Below, one piece after another: positions 1 through 12,500 of a DNA stretch of 64,000 nt. This stretch comes from Agaricus subrufescens (Eukaryota; Basidiomycota; Agaricomycetes; Agaricales; Agaricaceae): the NCBI GenBank assembly GCA_029945375.1, contig CM057065.1, positions 248,001-312,000 of the forward strand, read 5' to 3'. The notes under the pieces were generated by a model. It saw nothing but the letters and a program-made list of their open reading frames with translations, made no database searches and was not told the origin of the DNA. A program made the position numbers and the translations under genes. Numbering within the stretch: the first letter of the stretch is position 1; each line of letters starts with the position of its first letter.

Positions 1-379
1 GACGCGTGTTGTGATCAGTATGTCGTCCGGATGCCGTTCATCAACACACCAGGCCGGGCCACAAGCCGTGATGTGTATGCCGGCATATCCCGAGCTTGAC
101 ATGGTCCGGCTCGCTCATAAAGGTAAACACTACGTTCAGGAGCAGCTGAACTTATGAATGTTGGTACCACATGATGAACACATGTGTAGAAGATCAACGC
201 CACTGCAAAAATTTTCAAGGTCATAGTCATTACTTCAGCGCGTAACATAAACAGCTATTAACGAAATGAACTGGAGGTGACAATAAGCGCTGTGACTGAG
301 AAGTTGATTCATTTGAGGAATGTATACCATCATCCTGTCCTTCTTTCACCCACACCGTGTTACCTCTATTTGAATTGCA
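1..379. other. Upstream region of NACHT gene 1
   Basis: No convincing gene is seen. The stretch around 50-100 (an 'aggccgggcc..caagccgtg' block followed by 'tatgccggc.tatcccg') recurs upstream of NACHT gene 2 at about 3020-3085, so this is shared duplicated 5' flank rather than coding sequence. A small minus-strand open frame here has no support beyond being open. Confidence 0.6.
277..298 (+). promoter_or_regulatory. Conserved NACHT-array upstream motif, copy 1
   Basis: The sequence begins GTGACAATAAGCGCTGTGAC and ends 81 nt before the ATG of NACHT gene 1. The same 22 bases occur upstream of genes 2 and 4 at nearly the same distance. It contains a GTGAC direct repeat around a palindromic AGCGCT core. 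A transcription-factor site or core promoter element is inferred; no factor is identified. Confidence 0.5.
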
Positions 380-2758
380 ATGCCGGAGTCCTTCCCAGCC
401 CTATCCATGATTGACCGTGCAAAGAGGTGGATGAGGCTTTTGAAACGACGAACCCGATCTCCGTCGATCCCTTCCGATGAGAAGACAGGTCCCGGTTGGT
501 CTACCCACCCAATATCCTCTCGTAAACGTGCTAACTCAATATCTAGAAATTTTCTCCAATGCACATGACTCCACCCTCCACGGCGCCCAGTTTATCAACG
601 AACTCAAAGTCAATTATATAAATGATGTTGTATTGAGTAGGCAGGCAGGTGCGTACTTTATCACGTCGTACATGAAGGCCTGGTGTTAAGCCTATCCTGA
701 CAGTCTTCGAATTATTGGAACCATACGCATGCCTCGATGCAACAAAGGATTCTAGTGCTCGATTTCCACCACCAAAATGCCACCCTCAAACGCGATTGAA
801 AATCAGGGAGAGACTCGCGGTATGGCTCTCTAATGAGCACGAAGACCACAAGATGCTCTGGATCCGTGGGTCTGCCGGTACAGGGAAGTCTGCGGTCGCA
901 CAATCGTTTGGCGACTCCTGTGAGGAGGAAGGTACACTTGGAGGATCATACTTTTTCTCGAGGGTTGCCAGTCGAAACAAGCTCGAAACCGTTGTTCCGA
1001 CGCTCATATACCAGCTCGCTGAGAATGTCCCTGCATACCGTTCCTTCATAGCGGACCGACTCGCTGAAACCCCACTCCTACTACGAAAATCTCCCCCCAT
1101 CCAATTCCGCAAACTTATTGTTGAGCCATTTGCGGACCTTCACCGCCAACACCCCCGAAAACCAATTGTCATTATACTGGATGGTCTTGATGAGTGTGAA
1201 GGAGAGGGAGCTCAACGCGAGATCATTGACATGATCACGAACGCCATCCGCTCGAACCCAGCCCTCCCGCTTCGTTGGCTCATCTTCAGTCGACCTGAGG
1301 CCCATCTCAAACAAGCATTTTCCCGCAATCTATTATGTGGTCGAGAGGAACTCATCATTGATGCGGAGTGTCGGGAGAATGTTGAGCAATACGTCAAGGA
1401 CAGAGTTGCTGAAATCAAGGATACATACCAGGACGTAACGCCTGTGGACTGGCCCCCGCCAGACAAGCTTGAAGAGCTCCTGGATATCGTATCAGGGCTC
1501 TTTGTATTGGCATCTACTTGCCTAAACTTCATCGCCGATCCCGACGTAGCTAACCCCCCCTCACACCTCAACTATCTTCTAATATTTCTGAGGCGTTCGC
1601 AGGGCGTGGTATCTCGAAGTCCCCTGGCAGCTCTCGACCTATTGTATTTCAGGATTCTTGAAAAGATACCGTCCACGGTGTTCAAAACGACCAGGAAAAT
1701 TCTAGCGTATATGTCTCATCGAAATAAACTCGACATCAGGGAACGGCTCACCTCTGCCCAAGCACTGTGCAACTACCTTCGACTCGACCAGCATACATTT
1801 TACAATGCTGTGCGTTGGCTTCACTCTGTCATGGACATCCCAGAACCCGAAAATGCCGCTAAATCTCAACTACGATTTTATCATGCCTCATTCCACGACT
1901 TTCTTCTTGATCCTAATCGTTCTAGCCAGTTTTCTATTAGCGAGCAAGACACGCTAATGGACATCTTGCCGTTGGGTATCTATTGGTGTGAAGTTGATGC
2001 AATCCATTTCCACACCGACAAAGGTAAGTATAATTGGAAACAACAATTATAGCAACTATTCTAATATTTTTCAGGTCCAAGAATTAGTTATGTGGGTCAT
2101 CAACATGGTGTTCTACCTGGTCTGACCTGGGTGTCTGAAAATAATCAAAGCTCAATTTCCGAATCAATAATTAGTTTCATTGACGGTGGCTTATTTGATG
2201 GTGAATCGGATATGACCCTGAATACTGTGAATGAGAGTCTTCTCTCTCAACTCTCCGAGATCAATTTCAGATATTGGCATTACTGGAATGCATTTTCACT
2301 CGCTCGACTCTGCCAACTAGTGAGCTGGAGACCCATTCATGTACACTTATCACGCTGACTTGGGGCTAGGTACCTTCAACTTCGGTTGTGCGTGCAGAAC
2401 CATCCTGCCCCACCGACCACCAGTTGTTGGAGTATTTTAACTTCATAATCGGAAACGGAATTTCCACACCAGCCGAATTTCCTCTTAAAGGTGTAAGTTT
2501 ATTATCCTGATTTGTCGCTGTGTTCTGAATGACCGCTAGTCATACCCTAACCGCCCATGGGCCCGAGACTATTTTTTCATGGGATCTGGTGTCAAGTCAG
2601 TAATTGTCTGGACAACAAAAGAACCTTCTTCAAAATACTTTGGCGTATTCTCCTTTAGCAGCGAACAGGCACCATCCAAAACACAACAAGCCGCCTATGC
2701 ACAATATCTTCGACGCTGTGAATGGGATGAAGAGAGGGCCAAGTTGGAGATGAAATAA
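380..2758 (+). CDS. NACHT-domain NTPase 1 (NLR-like), intact
   Basis: Predicted STAND/NACHT NTPase of about 707 aa. Exons 380-494, 547-648, 704-2023, 2075-2319, 2370-2492 and 2540-2758 join with consistent phases. The short N-terminal exon encodes a basic helix (IDRAKRWMRLLKRR). Exon 2 encodes a small glycine/asparagine-rich segment (HGAQFINELKVNYINDVV). Exon 3 carries the NACHT core: Walker A GSAGTGKSA near residue 128, Walker B ILDGLDEC near 230, then RWLIFSRPE. A YHASFHDFLLDP motif typical of basidiomycete NACHT proteins follows. The C-terminus (exons 4-6) has no WD40, ankyrin or TPR repeats that I can see and ends in a conserved YFF(I/M)G...WDEE block of unknown function. Such proteins are thought to act in fungal self/non-self recognition and regulated cell death; this is inference from the family. 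Confidence 0.85.
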
Positions 2759-3373
2759 GCACGAACAGGTTGTTGGAGGTTTAATCCGGGCCATTTGTAT
2801 CAAGTTTCATTTTAATACGGTCTACTCTCAATGTACTGATTTGTAGTCATCCGGCGAAGAAGAGGATGTATAAACACTATTAGCTGGTGGTAAGAGACAC
2901 GAATCCCAATTTATAATTATTAAGTAGTTCTGGCACTTAACGGCTCTACTAAATTGCCCTAGGCCTGTAGAGCGATAACAAATTGTGTTCCGTTTTCCTG
3001 GTGTACGCCATCCAGAATGCCACAAGGCCGGGCCGCAAGCCGTGGTGAGCCTTCTGTATATGCCGGCTTATCCCGTCCGGATCAGGGTTTGCCAGGCTTA
3101 GTCATGGAACCAAGCACTAGATTCATCAGAAACCAGCTAATATCGGGAGCACCGTAGACAGCAACGGCCAAGATGACGGCCCGAGTGTCAGGATCTCCCA
3201 GGTAAGATTCAGAACCCTCATTCTGATTACTTGAACGTGACATATCTCACCATTGACAAATCAACCGGTGACAATAAGCGCTGTGACTGTAAAGAAGCCC
3301 TAAGTGTGAGGGAACGCATGCCATCGCGCTGTTCTTCTTTCCCTTGCATCCTATTACCTTGATTTGAATTGCG
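2759..3373. other. Intergenic region between NACHT genes 1 and 2
   Basis: No gene is supported. It holds the 3' flank of gene 1 and the promoter of gene 2, including the repeated 'aggccgggcc..caagccgtg' block near 3030 and the conserved motif at 3268-3289. Confidence 0.6.
3268..3289 (+). promoter_or_regulatory. Conserved NACHT-array upstream motif, copy 2
   Basis: Identical over 22 bases to 277-298 (starts GTGACAATAAGCGCTGTGAC). It ends 84 nt before the gene 2 ATG. Confidence 0.5.
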
Positions 3374-5761
3374 ATGGCCGAGTCCTCTCATACTTCATTC
3401 ATGATTGATCGTGCAAAGAAGTGGATGAGGCTCTTGAAACGACAATCCACATCTCCCTCGATCCGTTCCAATGAGAAGACAGGTCTAGGTCGGTCTACCC
3501 ACCCAATATCCTCTCGTAAACGTGCTAATTCAATATCTAGAAATTTTTTCCAACGCACATGACTTCACCCTCCACGGCGCTCAGTTTATCAACGAACTCA
3601 AAGTCAACTATATAAACGATGTTGTATCAAATAGGCAGGCAGGTGTGTACTCTCTCACGTCATACACGGAGGCCTGGTGTTAAACCCTGACAGTTTTCGA
3701 GTTATTGGAGCCGTATACGTGCCTTGATGCGACAAAAGATGCCAGCGCTCGATATCCACCGCCAAAGTGTCACCCTCAAACGCGATTGAAGATCAGGGAG
3801 AAACTTGCAGGATGGCTCTCTAATGAGCATGAAGAACAAAAGATGTTCTGGGTTCGTGGATCCGCTGGCACAGGGAAATCCGCGGTCGCGCAGTCATTCG
3901 GAGACTCCTGCGAGGAGGAAGAGGATTTTGGAGGGTCATATTTTTTCTCGAGGGTAGCTAATCGAAACAAGCTCGAGACAGTTGTTCCGACACTCGTATA
4001 CCAGCTCGCCGAGAATGTCCCTGAATATCGTTCCCTCATCGGACAACAACTCGCCGAAACCCCACTCCTACTGCGAAAGTCTCCGCCTGTCCAAATCCGT
4101 AAACTCATTGCTGAGCCATTTGCGGCCCTTCAGCGCCAGCGCCCTCGGAGACCCATTGCCATCATACTAGATGGCCTTGACGAATGCGATGGGGAGGATG
4201 CTCAACGAGAGATCGTCGAAATGATCACCCACACTATCCGCTCGTACCCAGACCTGCCACTTCGTTGGCTCATCTTCAGTCGACCTGAGGCTCACCTCAA
4301 GCACGCATTCTCCCGTAATATGCTATGCGATCGAGAGGAGCTCATCATTGATGCGGAGTGTCGGGAGAATGTCGAGCGGTATGTTGAGGACAGGCTTGCC
4401 AGAGTTAAGGATACGTACCAGGACATAATGCCCACGGACTGGCCCCCGCCAGACAGGCTTGAAGAGCTCCTGGATATTGTCTCCGGGCTCTTTGTTTTGG
4501 CATCGACTTGCCTGAATTTCATTTCCGATCCCAAGGCAGCCGACCCACCTTCCCGTCTCAACTATCTTCTAACGTTCCTGAAGCGTTCACATGGCGTCGT
4601 ATCCAGAAATCCTTTGGCAGCTCTCGACCTGCTGTATTCCAATATCCTCGAAAAAATTCCATCTGTTGAATTCAAGGCAACTAGACGAATTTTATCGTAT
4701 ATGTCTCATCGAAACAGACTTGACCACAAGCAAAAACTTAACTCAGCTCAGGCGTTGGCCAACTTCCTTCGACTCGACCAATTTGCGTTTTACAAGGCTG
4801 TCCGTTGGCTTCATTCCGTCATGAGTATACCAGAGCCCGAAAGTGCTGCACAGTTCCAACTACAGTTTTATCATGCATCGTTTCAGGACTTTCTCCTCGA
4901 TCCTAATCGTTCCAGCAAATTCACTATTGACGAGCAAGGCGCGCTACTGGGCATCTTACAGGATGGTATCTACTGGTATGAGGTTAACGTGACACACGTC
5001 TATATCAAAGATGGTAAGCACAATTGGCGAAAAAAAATACGATATCTATACTGACTGTTTTAAGGACATGAAATTGGGTGTGGGACACACGACGAGGATC
5101 CTCTGCACCAACTTCTACCCGGTTTGACCTGGGCGTCAAAAGAGACTCAAGACTCAGTTTCTGATTCTATATTGGACTTTATCTGGGACGGCCTATTTGG
5201 GGATCAGTTTGAACTTCATTTGGATACTATAAATGAAAATCTTCTCTCTCAACTATCCGGTATCCATTACGCATCCTGGTTACCTGGAAATGTGTATTGC
5301 CTTGCCCGAATCTGTCGATTGGTGAGCTTTAGTCTCATAACACTAATGTTTAGAATGCTGAACAGCAACTAGGATCCTTCAACCTCAATTGTGCGCACGG
5401 AACCTTCCAGTCCTACAGACCATCAGTTGCTGGAGAGTTTCAACTTCGTGATAGAAAACGGAGTTTCTAGACCAGTTAAATTTCCTCTCCAACGTGTAAG
5501 TCTGTTATCTTGACATGCCACTAGGTTCTAAATAGGAACTAGTTGGGCCCTGACAAACAATGGACTCGGGAGTATTTCTTCATTGGCCACGGTGTCGATT
5601 CAAGGATTGTTTGGACAACGGTGCCGGCTACTCCATCGGCTTACGACGTATTCTCCCTTTCTAGTCTACCGCAGTATTATCAATTGGATCAAGACATTTA
5701 TGCATTTCGTCTTCGATGCATGGAGTGGGATGAAGGGAAAGCCCGGTTGGCGATGAAATAA
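3374..5761 (+). CDS. NACHT-domain NTPase 2 (NLR-like), intact
   Basis: Paralogue of gene 1 with the same six-exon layout: exon 1 3374-3488, exon 2 starting after the acceptor near 3541, the large NACHT exon about 3693-5013, and three C-terminal exons ending in ATGAAATAA at 5761. Walker A is GSAGTGKSAVAQSFGD and Walker B is IILDGLDECDGED. RWLIFSRPEAHLK and YHASFQDFLLDPNRSS are present. The exon 2 peptide reads DFTLHGAQFINELKVNYINDVV. All splice sites compared with the paralogues are present and no premature stop was seen. Likely a signal-transducing STAND NTPase; ligand and output are unknown. Confidence 0.85.
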
Positions 5762-6256
5762 GTACGGTCAGGAGATCTGACATGTTCATATCGGGTTTTG
5801 ATCTAATGTGTTCTATCCTCAGGATTTATTTTTGCCAACTCGTGTTCAGATGTTGGGAAGGGAAGGTGCATATAAAACGCCATTTCTCTATTCTTTAAGG
5901 CTCTAGCGGTATAATACTAGTAGTTCAACTATGGAGCCTGGATAGACAACAAAATCGGAGACTTTGATCTGTTGACCCACCGGTCTCTTGTCGATTCAGT
6001 TGTAGCTTGTGTTTGAAGGACTCAACAGTTGACTGCCAATTTACAACAGATTGGCCATCACATGGCGACAGCAACTATATTTGTTCAGATACCAACAACT
6101 TTATCTCATCTGTCCTGCACCTGTCAGAAGGAAGAGCCAGGAATGCAGAGCCAGGAACCGGAATGTGAACCCCGCTACGATGGCCCGTGTGAGGGAACAC
6201 ATGTTATTATCCTATTCTTCTTTCCCTCACAACGTATCGCCTTGAATTGAACTGCA
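5762..6256. other. Intergenic region between NACHT genes 2 and 3
   Basis: No gene is supported. The 22-bp motif seen upstream of genes 1, 2 and 4 was not found here. Small open frames at 6029-6250 are not conserved in the other NACHT promoters. Confidence 0.5.
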
Positions 6257-9200
6257 ATGTCCGGGACCTCCTCTGCAACTCCATCCATGATTGATCGAGC
6301 AAAGAAGTGGATTAGACTCGTAAAAAGACGATCTTCACAGTCTCAATCGGTCCGCCCAGATGAGAAGACAAGCTTTGGTGAGTTTACCCACCAGATGTCC
6401 TATCGGTAGTGTGCTAATTTAATGTCTAAAATGTTTTCTAATGCACATGACTTCACTCTTCATGGTGCACGGTTCATCAATGAGCTGAAGGTCAATTATA
6501 TAAACGATATCGTATCGAATAGACAGGCAGGTGCGTACTCCTTCTTGTCATACATCGAGGACGAGCGTTAGACTCTGTCCTGACAGTTTTCGAATTGTTG
6601 GAGCCATATGCATGCCTCGATGCAACAAAAGATTCAAGCGCTCGATACTCACCACCAAAATGCCACCCTCAAACACGGTTGAAGATCAGGGAGAGACCCA
6701 CGGTATGGCTCTCTAATGAGCATGAACAACAGAAGATGCTCTGGGTCCGTGGGTCTGCCAGTACAGGGAAATCTGCGGTCGCGCAATCATTTGGAGACTC
6801 ATGCGAAGAGGAAGAGAACCTCGGAGGGTCGTACTTCTTTTCGAGGGTAGCCAATAGGTACAAGCTCGAAACAGTTATTCCGACGCTCGTATACCAGCTC
6901 GCTGAAAACGACCCTGATTATCGTTCCATAATAGAACGCCAGCTCGCCAAAACCCCTCTCCTCCTGAGAACGTCTCCACCTGTCCAGTTCCGTAAACTTA
7001 TCATTGAGCCATTTGCGGTCCTCCAACACCAGCGTCCTCGGAGACCCATTGCCGTCATACTGGATGGGCTTGATGAATGTGATGGTGAAGATGCTCCGTT
7101 AGAAATCATTGAAATGATCACCAATGTCGTCCGCTCGAACCCCGACCTGCCACTTCGTTGGCTCATCTTCAGTCGACCTGAGGTTCACCTCAAGCATGTG
7201 TTCTCTCGCAACTTGTCATGTGGTCGAGAGGAGCTCATCATTGATGGGGAGTGCCGGGAGAATGTAGAGTGCTATGTTAGGGACAGTGTTGCCGAAATTA
7301 GGGATAGGTACCAGGACGTAACACCCATGGGCTGGCCTTCGCCAGACAAGCTTGAGGAGTTCCTGGATGCTGTCTCTGGGCCCTTTATTTTGGCATCTAC
7401 TTGTCTAAATTTCATTGCCGATCCTAGTGCAGCCAACCCTCCTCCACGTCTCAACTATCTTTTGGCATTTCTGAGGCATTCACAGGGTGTGGTGTCCAGA
7501 AGTCCGCTAGCAGCTCTCGACCTATTGTATTTCACTATCCTTGAAAGGATACCTCCCACGGTGTTCCAAACAACCCGGAAAATTCTCGCGTATGTATCTC
7601 ATCGAAATACTCTTGAAAAGCTTCGACGCCTTCGCTCCACCCAAGCCCTATCCAACTACCTTCGACTCGACGAACATACATTTTACAATGCCGTGCGTTG
7701 GCTCCATTCCGTCTTGAATATCCCAGAACCTGCAGACGCCGCTAAATTACAATTTTACCATGCATCATTTCATGACTTTCTTCTTAATCCAAATCGTTCT
7801 AGCAAGTTTGCTATTAGCGAGCAAGACGCACTACTGGACATATTGCCGTTTGATATCTACTTGTGTGAGGTTGGCGCCATGCATTTGCATACCCACAAAG
7901 GTGAGCCCAACTGGAAAGAAGTTGTTATGATGAGTATTCTGATATTCTTCAGGGACCAAAATTGGACGACTTCCCGTAGCGTCTGGAAAAATAGAAATAT
8001 TTTCCAGATTGTGTCCCAGCTGATTGCCGGACGTGCCGTTGACTAAATCGGTGTTTGGCAAAAGCGGATCTTTAAATTCACGTCTTTCCAGACTGCAATC
8101 TGGAAGAGGCCCCCCCCCTCTTCCAGATTGCAGTCCTCGAATATTACCTCACTTTATGCATTAAAGGAGTTATGGACGTCACGAGTAAGATCCTATCTCC
8201 AATTTTCAGGTCAATATCGTGAGACACTGCTTCAGCAACTGATCATGGCTGGCTTCAGTATTCCACAGCTCAGGCGTATGTGCTTTTGAATAACGAAACT
8301 TGAGTGCACTATCATTGAAAAATGCTACGGATTGAGTGTGCATCATTGCTCAGAATGAGGTGCTCTCAGATGCCTGTGGCTCGAGTGAGGAGTGACCGAA
8401 AGAGCCCGAGTCCAAGGGTAAACGGTAAACGGTAGCTGCAACCACTGTCGTCGTTCAACCATTTATACGTAGAGGAAATATCATCTTCAGACATCTCATA
8501 ATGAGCAGAAGTGCGTGCATCAACCGTTCTGAACGCAAGCACTATCCATCCTATTTCATACTCACAGTCTATATCCCTGCCTATGTTTATTGGCCTTGAT
8601 TTATTCTAAACGGTCTACGGTTTAATATCCTGAGTATAGACGGGCGGAGTTTCAAATGAAATAAGATTTAGAAAAAATTCTGTGTTTCCAGACGCTGCGG
8701 GAAGTCGTCCATTGGTTACAGGGGACACGAGCACGGTATTTTGCCCGGTTTCCCTGGGTGTCAGAAGATAATCACCGGTCAATTTCCAAGTCAATACTAT
8801 AGATTTCATCGACAATGGATTACTCCATGATCAGTCTGATATGCAATTGAATGCTGTGAATGAAAGTTTTTTTTCCCAGCTCTCCGACCTCAATTTCGGA
8901 CATTGGTATCATTGGCATGTGTATTGCCTTGTCCGACTCTGTCAATTGGCGAGCCTAATTCCTGTATCATATATATCTGGGATGTTCATTAGTGACTAGG
9001 ATCCTTTGACCTCAGTTGTGCGCACAGAACCGTCCAACCCGACAGACCACCTATTGCTGCAGTATTTCAACTTCGTGATGAAGAGTGGAATTTCCAGACC
9101 AGCTAAATTGCCCCTTGAACGTGTAAGTTCGTTATCTTGACGTGTCACTGTTTCTAACCAGCGGCTAGCTAAACCCCAACCAACGATGGGTTCGGGAATA

Positions 9201-9387
9201 TTTCTTCATTGGCTATGGTGCCAAGTCAGCGATTGTTTGGACGACGGTGCCAGGTGATTCATCAGCTTACAGAGTATTCTCCCCTGCTAGTGGACAGGAG
9301 CCTTCCATATCGGAACAATACGTCTATGAAACTTCTCTACGATACATCAAGTGGGATGAAGAGAAGGCCATGCTAGAGATGAAATAA
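6257..9387 (+). pseudogene. NACHT-domain gene 3, disrupted
   Basis: A third NACHT copy with clear damage. Exon 1 starts at 6257 (MSGTSSATPSMIDRAKKW). The exon 2 acceptor has changed from TCTAG to TCTAA at about 6425-6429, removing the AG used in the paralogues. The NACHT exon (about 6590-7900) is open and keeps GSASTGKSA and VILDGLDEC, with Ser replacing the usual Gly inside the P-loop. Exon 4 is split by a 747-bp inverted-repeat element (7964-8710). Beyond it, exon 4 resumes with a 2-nt length difference near 8785-8800 relative to gene 1, which brings a TAG into frame. Exons 5 and 6 are still recognisable up to the TAA at 9387. A truncated NACHT protein could still be made, but the full-length product is lost. 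Confidence 0.8.
7964..8710. mobile_element. 747-bp non-autonomous DNA transposon (MITE-like)
   Basis: The ends are inverted repeats of about 26 bp: the left starts GGACGACTTCCCG and continues to ..AGCGTCTGGAAA; the right ends ..CGGGAAGTCGTCC, with one mismatch. ATT flanks both sides (7961-7963 and 8711-8713). Removing the element plus one ATT rejoins exon 4 of NACHT gene 3 in a form that aligns to gene 1, so a 3-bp target duplication is likely. No transposase is encoded. Inside are several TCTGGA/TCCAGA hairpins and a perfect 18-bp stem (8091-8108 with 8118-8135) around a C-rich loop. A 3-bp duplication fits CMC or PIF/Harbinger-type elements; the superfamily is not settled. Confidence 0.75.
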
Positions 9388-10125
9388 ATATGACCAGAGG
9401 ATTAGGGTATCATCTGGGGTGCCTATATCAGATTTTAATTTAATTCCTACTCTCAGTATCTATTTTCACCAATTTGTGATCCGATGTTGAGAAGAGGATA
9501 TGTAGGCAATACGCCGTTCCTTTATACTTTGAATAAGTCTAGCATTAAAATTATACGGGCCCGGGAACACCGTCTCCGGAGTGTTGTGTAACAAAATTGG
9601 AGATTTTTACCTGTAGACCTACTGAAGTATTGAGCTTTTATCGCCCTCAAGCCGTGTATCTTGGGTAAGAGTTCTCTGTGAAGGGTTCGACTATCAAGTG
9701 GTTCACCGCGCGTTTAGCTGTCGGCTCGTAAAATGTAAAAGAGAGGTGTTTAGACATTTTAGTCCCTGACCCGGAGGGCGATCCGAATTCTCCGACCTTA
9801 ACTCTGGTCCAGACCTACGAATGTGATGGCATCAGGCTCGGCACGGCTCGTTCCGGCATGATTGGAACTATCACTGCGCATTGTCAATGAAGTCGACATA
9901 AAAAGTTCGTCAGCTCTACCGTGCTCGTCAGCTCATACAATGCGCTGTAGAGAAGATCTCGCAAGTGAGAGTCCTCTTTTCATTCACTACTACATGAGAT
10001 ATTGACCACCATCAGTGACAATAAGCGCTGTGACTGAAGCTACAGCCTTAAGTTAATTCGTGTGAGAGCACATGTGGCGTACGCCCTGTTTTATCCCGCA
10101 ACTCATTGCTGTTACTTGAACCTCA
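9388..10125. other. Intergenic region between NACHT genes 3 and 4
   Basis: No gene is supported. It contains the third copy of the conserved motif at 10015-10036. The last about 60 bp before the gene 4 ATG are nearly identical to the gene 5 promoter. Confidence 0.5.
10015..10036 (+). promoter_or_regulatory. Conserved NACHT-array upstream motif, copy 3
   Basis: Same 22 bases as at 277-298 (starts GTGACAATAAGCGCTGTGAC), ending 89 nt before the gene 4 ATG. A weaker relative (AACAAGCACTGTGACGG) lies upstream of gene 7 near 21380. Confidence 0.5.
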
Positions 10126-12500
10126 ATGCCCGAGTCCCTACCCGTCCCATCCATCGTTGCTCGTGCAAAGGAATGGATCAGGCTTTTGACACGACGATCA
10201 CAACCTTCATCTCGGATTCGTCCCGATGAGAGGACAGTTGCTGGTAAACTTACTCATTCAGTACCACTATCAGAGGCGTGCTAATATCACGCATAGAACT
10301 TTTCTCTAATGCACAGGACTTCACCATCAACGGCGGAAACTTTATCAATGAATTGAAAATGAATTATATTAATGATGTCGTATCGAGTAGACAAGCAGGT
10401 GTGCACTCCCTCCCTCCGCTTGTGGAGACCACGTATTGAGATTTCTCTTGGCAGTCTTCGAATTATTGGAGCCATATACATGTCTCGATGCCACAAAAGA
10501 TTCCAGCGCTCGATATCCACCACCAAAGTGCCACCCTGAAACGCGATTGAAGATCAGGGAGAGACTCACTCGGTGGCTCTCTAATGAGCATGGAGAACAA
10601 AACATGCTCTGGGTCCGTGGCTCCACAGGTACAGGCAAGTCTGCGGTCGCCCAATCATTTGGTGACTCTTGCGAGGAAGAGGGTACACTTGGAGGATCGT
10701 ACTTTTTCTCGAGGGTTGCTAGTCGAAACAAGCTCGAAACTGTTGTTCCGACTCTCATATACCAGCTCGCTGAGAGTGTCCCCGCATACTGTTCCTTCAT
10801 AGCGGGTCGACTCGCTGAAGCCCCACTCCTACTACGAAAATCACCCCCCGTCCAATTCCGCAAACTCATTGTTGAGCCATTTGTGGCCCTTCACCGCCAG
10901 CGTCCTCGAAAACCAATTGTCATTATATTGGATGGCCTTGACGAATGTGAAGGGGAGGGTGCTCAACGCGAGATCATTGACATGATCACCAACGCCATCC
11001 GCTCGAACCCGGCCCTCCCGATTCGTTGGCTGATCTTCAGTCGACCTGAGGCCCACCTCAAGTATACATTCTCTCGAAATCTGTTATGTGGTCGTGAGGA
11101 GCTCATTATTGACGCGGAGTGTTGGGAGAATGTAGAACGATATGTCAAGGACAGGTTTGCCGAAATCAAGGATACCTACCAGGACATAGCGCCTCCAGAG
11201 TGGCCTCCACAAAACAAGTTGCAAGAGCTCCTCGATGCAGTCTCTGGGCTCTTTGTTTTGGCATCTACATGTCTCAATTTCGTTGGCGATCCCGATGAGG
11301 CGGATCCTCCTTCCCGTCTCGACTCCCTATTAACATTCATGAGACGTTCTCAGGGCGTTATTCTTAGCAATCCCCTTGCGGCACTCGACCTTCTGTATTC
11401 CAGGATCCTTGAAAAGATACCACCTCCCGTGTTCGCAACAACCAGGCGGATATTGGCATATATGTGTCACCGAAATAAGGTTGACCAGAGTAGAAGGTTT
11501 GACTCGGTCCAGGTACTTTCCAACTTCCTTCGACTCGATCAAAGTACATTTTACAAGGTCGTGCGTGGCCTCCACTCTGTCATGAATATACCAGAAGGCA
11601 AAGACGCTCATAAAAGCCTACTACGATTTTATCATGCCTCATTCCACGATTTTCTTCTTGATCCTAATCGTTCTAACAAGTTCGCCATCGATGAGCAAGA
11701 TGCGCTATTGGATGTTATACAACTGGGTATTTACTGGTTTGAGGTTGACGTAACGAACTTCCATACTAATGACGGTAAGCTAGACCCGAGAGAACATTTT
11801 AATTATTCTGACAATCTTTAGGGTGGAGGTTTCACTCGGATCATACACACGATAGTTTACCAGGTTTGACCTGGGTGTCGGAGGATAATCGATTATCATT
11901 TTCTAAATCAATCACCAGCTTTGTCGACTTAGACTTATTTCATCCTAGTTTTCATATGCAACTGGACGTTGGGAATGAGGGTTTACTCTCGCAGATCTCC
12001 AGTATTGATTTCCGATGTTGGTCCGATTGGAATGTGTATCTTCTTGCTCGCCTATGTCAGCTGGTGAGTCTACACTTTACCTCTTCCAAATTTTCAGTGC
12101 CGACATACAGTTAGGATCCGTCGACCTCAATTGTGCGCGTAGAACCATCCTGCCCTGCAGATCATCAATTACTCGAGTATTTCAACCTCATGATAGGGAA
12201 CGGAATAGCCAAACCGGCGATAATGCCGCTCAGAGGTGTAAGCCCTTTATTTTACTATGTCGCCGTGCTCTGAACCACCACTAGTTCTACTCCGAGGGTC
12301 AGTGGATCCGGGAATATTTTTTCATTGGCCATGGCGCTAAGTCAGTGATCATCTGGATAACAAAGTCGCCCACTTCGTCTGATGCACCATACTCACTTTG
12401 CTGTGACTCGGAGCCTTCTGGAGGTCACAAATCCGACTACGCGGAGTTTCTTGAAAGAATCAAGTGGGATGAAGAGAAGGCTAGGTTGGAGATGGAATAA
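10126..12500 (+). CDS. NACHT-domain NTPase 4 (NLR-like), intact
   Basis: Six-exon NACHT gene beginning MPESLPVPSIVARAKEWIRLLTRR. Exon 2 encodes AQDFTINGGNFINELKMNYINDVV. The NACHT exon (about 10454-11774) has Walker A GSTGTGKSAVAQ and Walker B IILDGLDECEGEG, followed by IRWLIFSRPEAHLKYTFSR and YHASFHDFLLDPNRSNKF. C-terminal exons carry DSLPGLTWVSEDN, then IVRVEPSCPADHQLLEYFN, then the terminal WIREYFFIGHGAKSVIIW...WDEEKARLEME. It is very similar to gene 5, base for base through most exons, so the pair is a recent duplication. Confidence 0.85.

Noticed and set aside
15..248. Small minus-strand open frame with a hydrophobic N-terminus
   Set aside because: The same DNA block recurs in the promoter of NACHT gene 2 without a matching frame; better explained as duplicated 5' flank.
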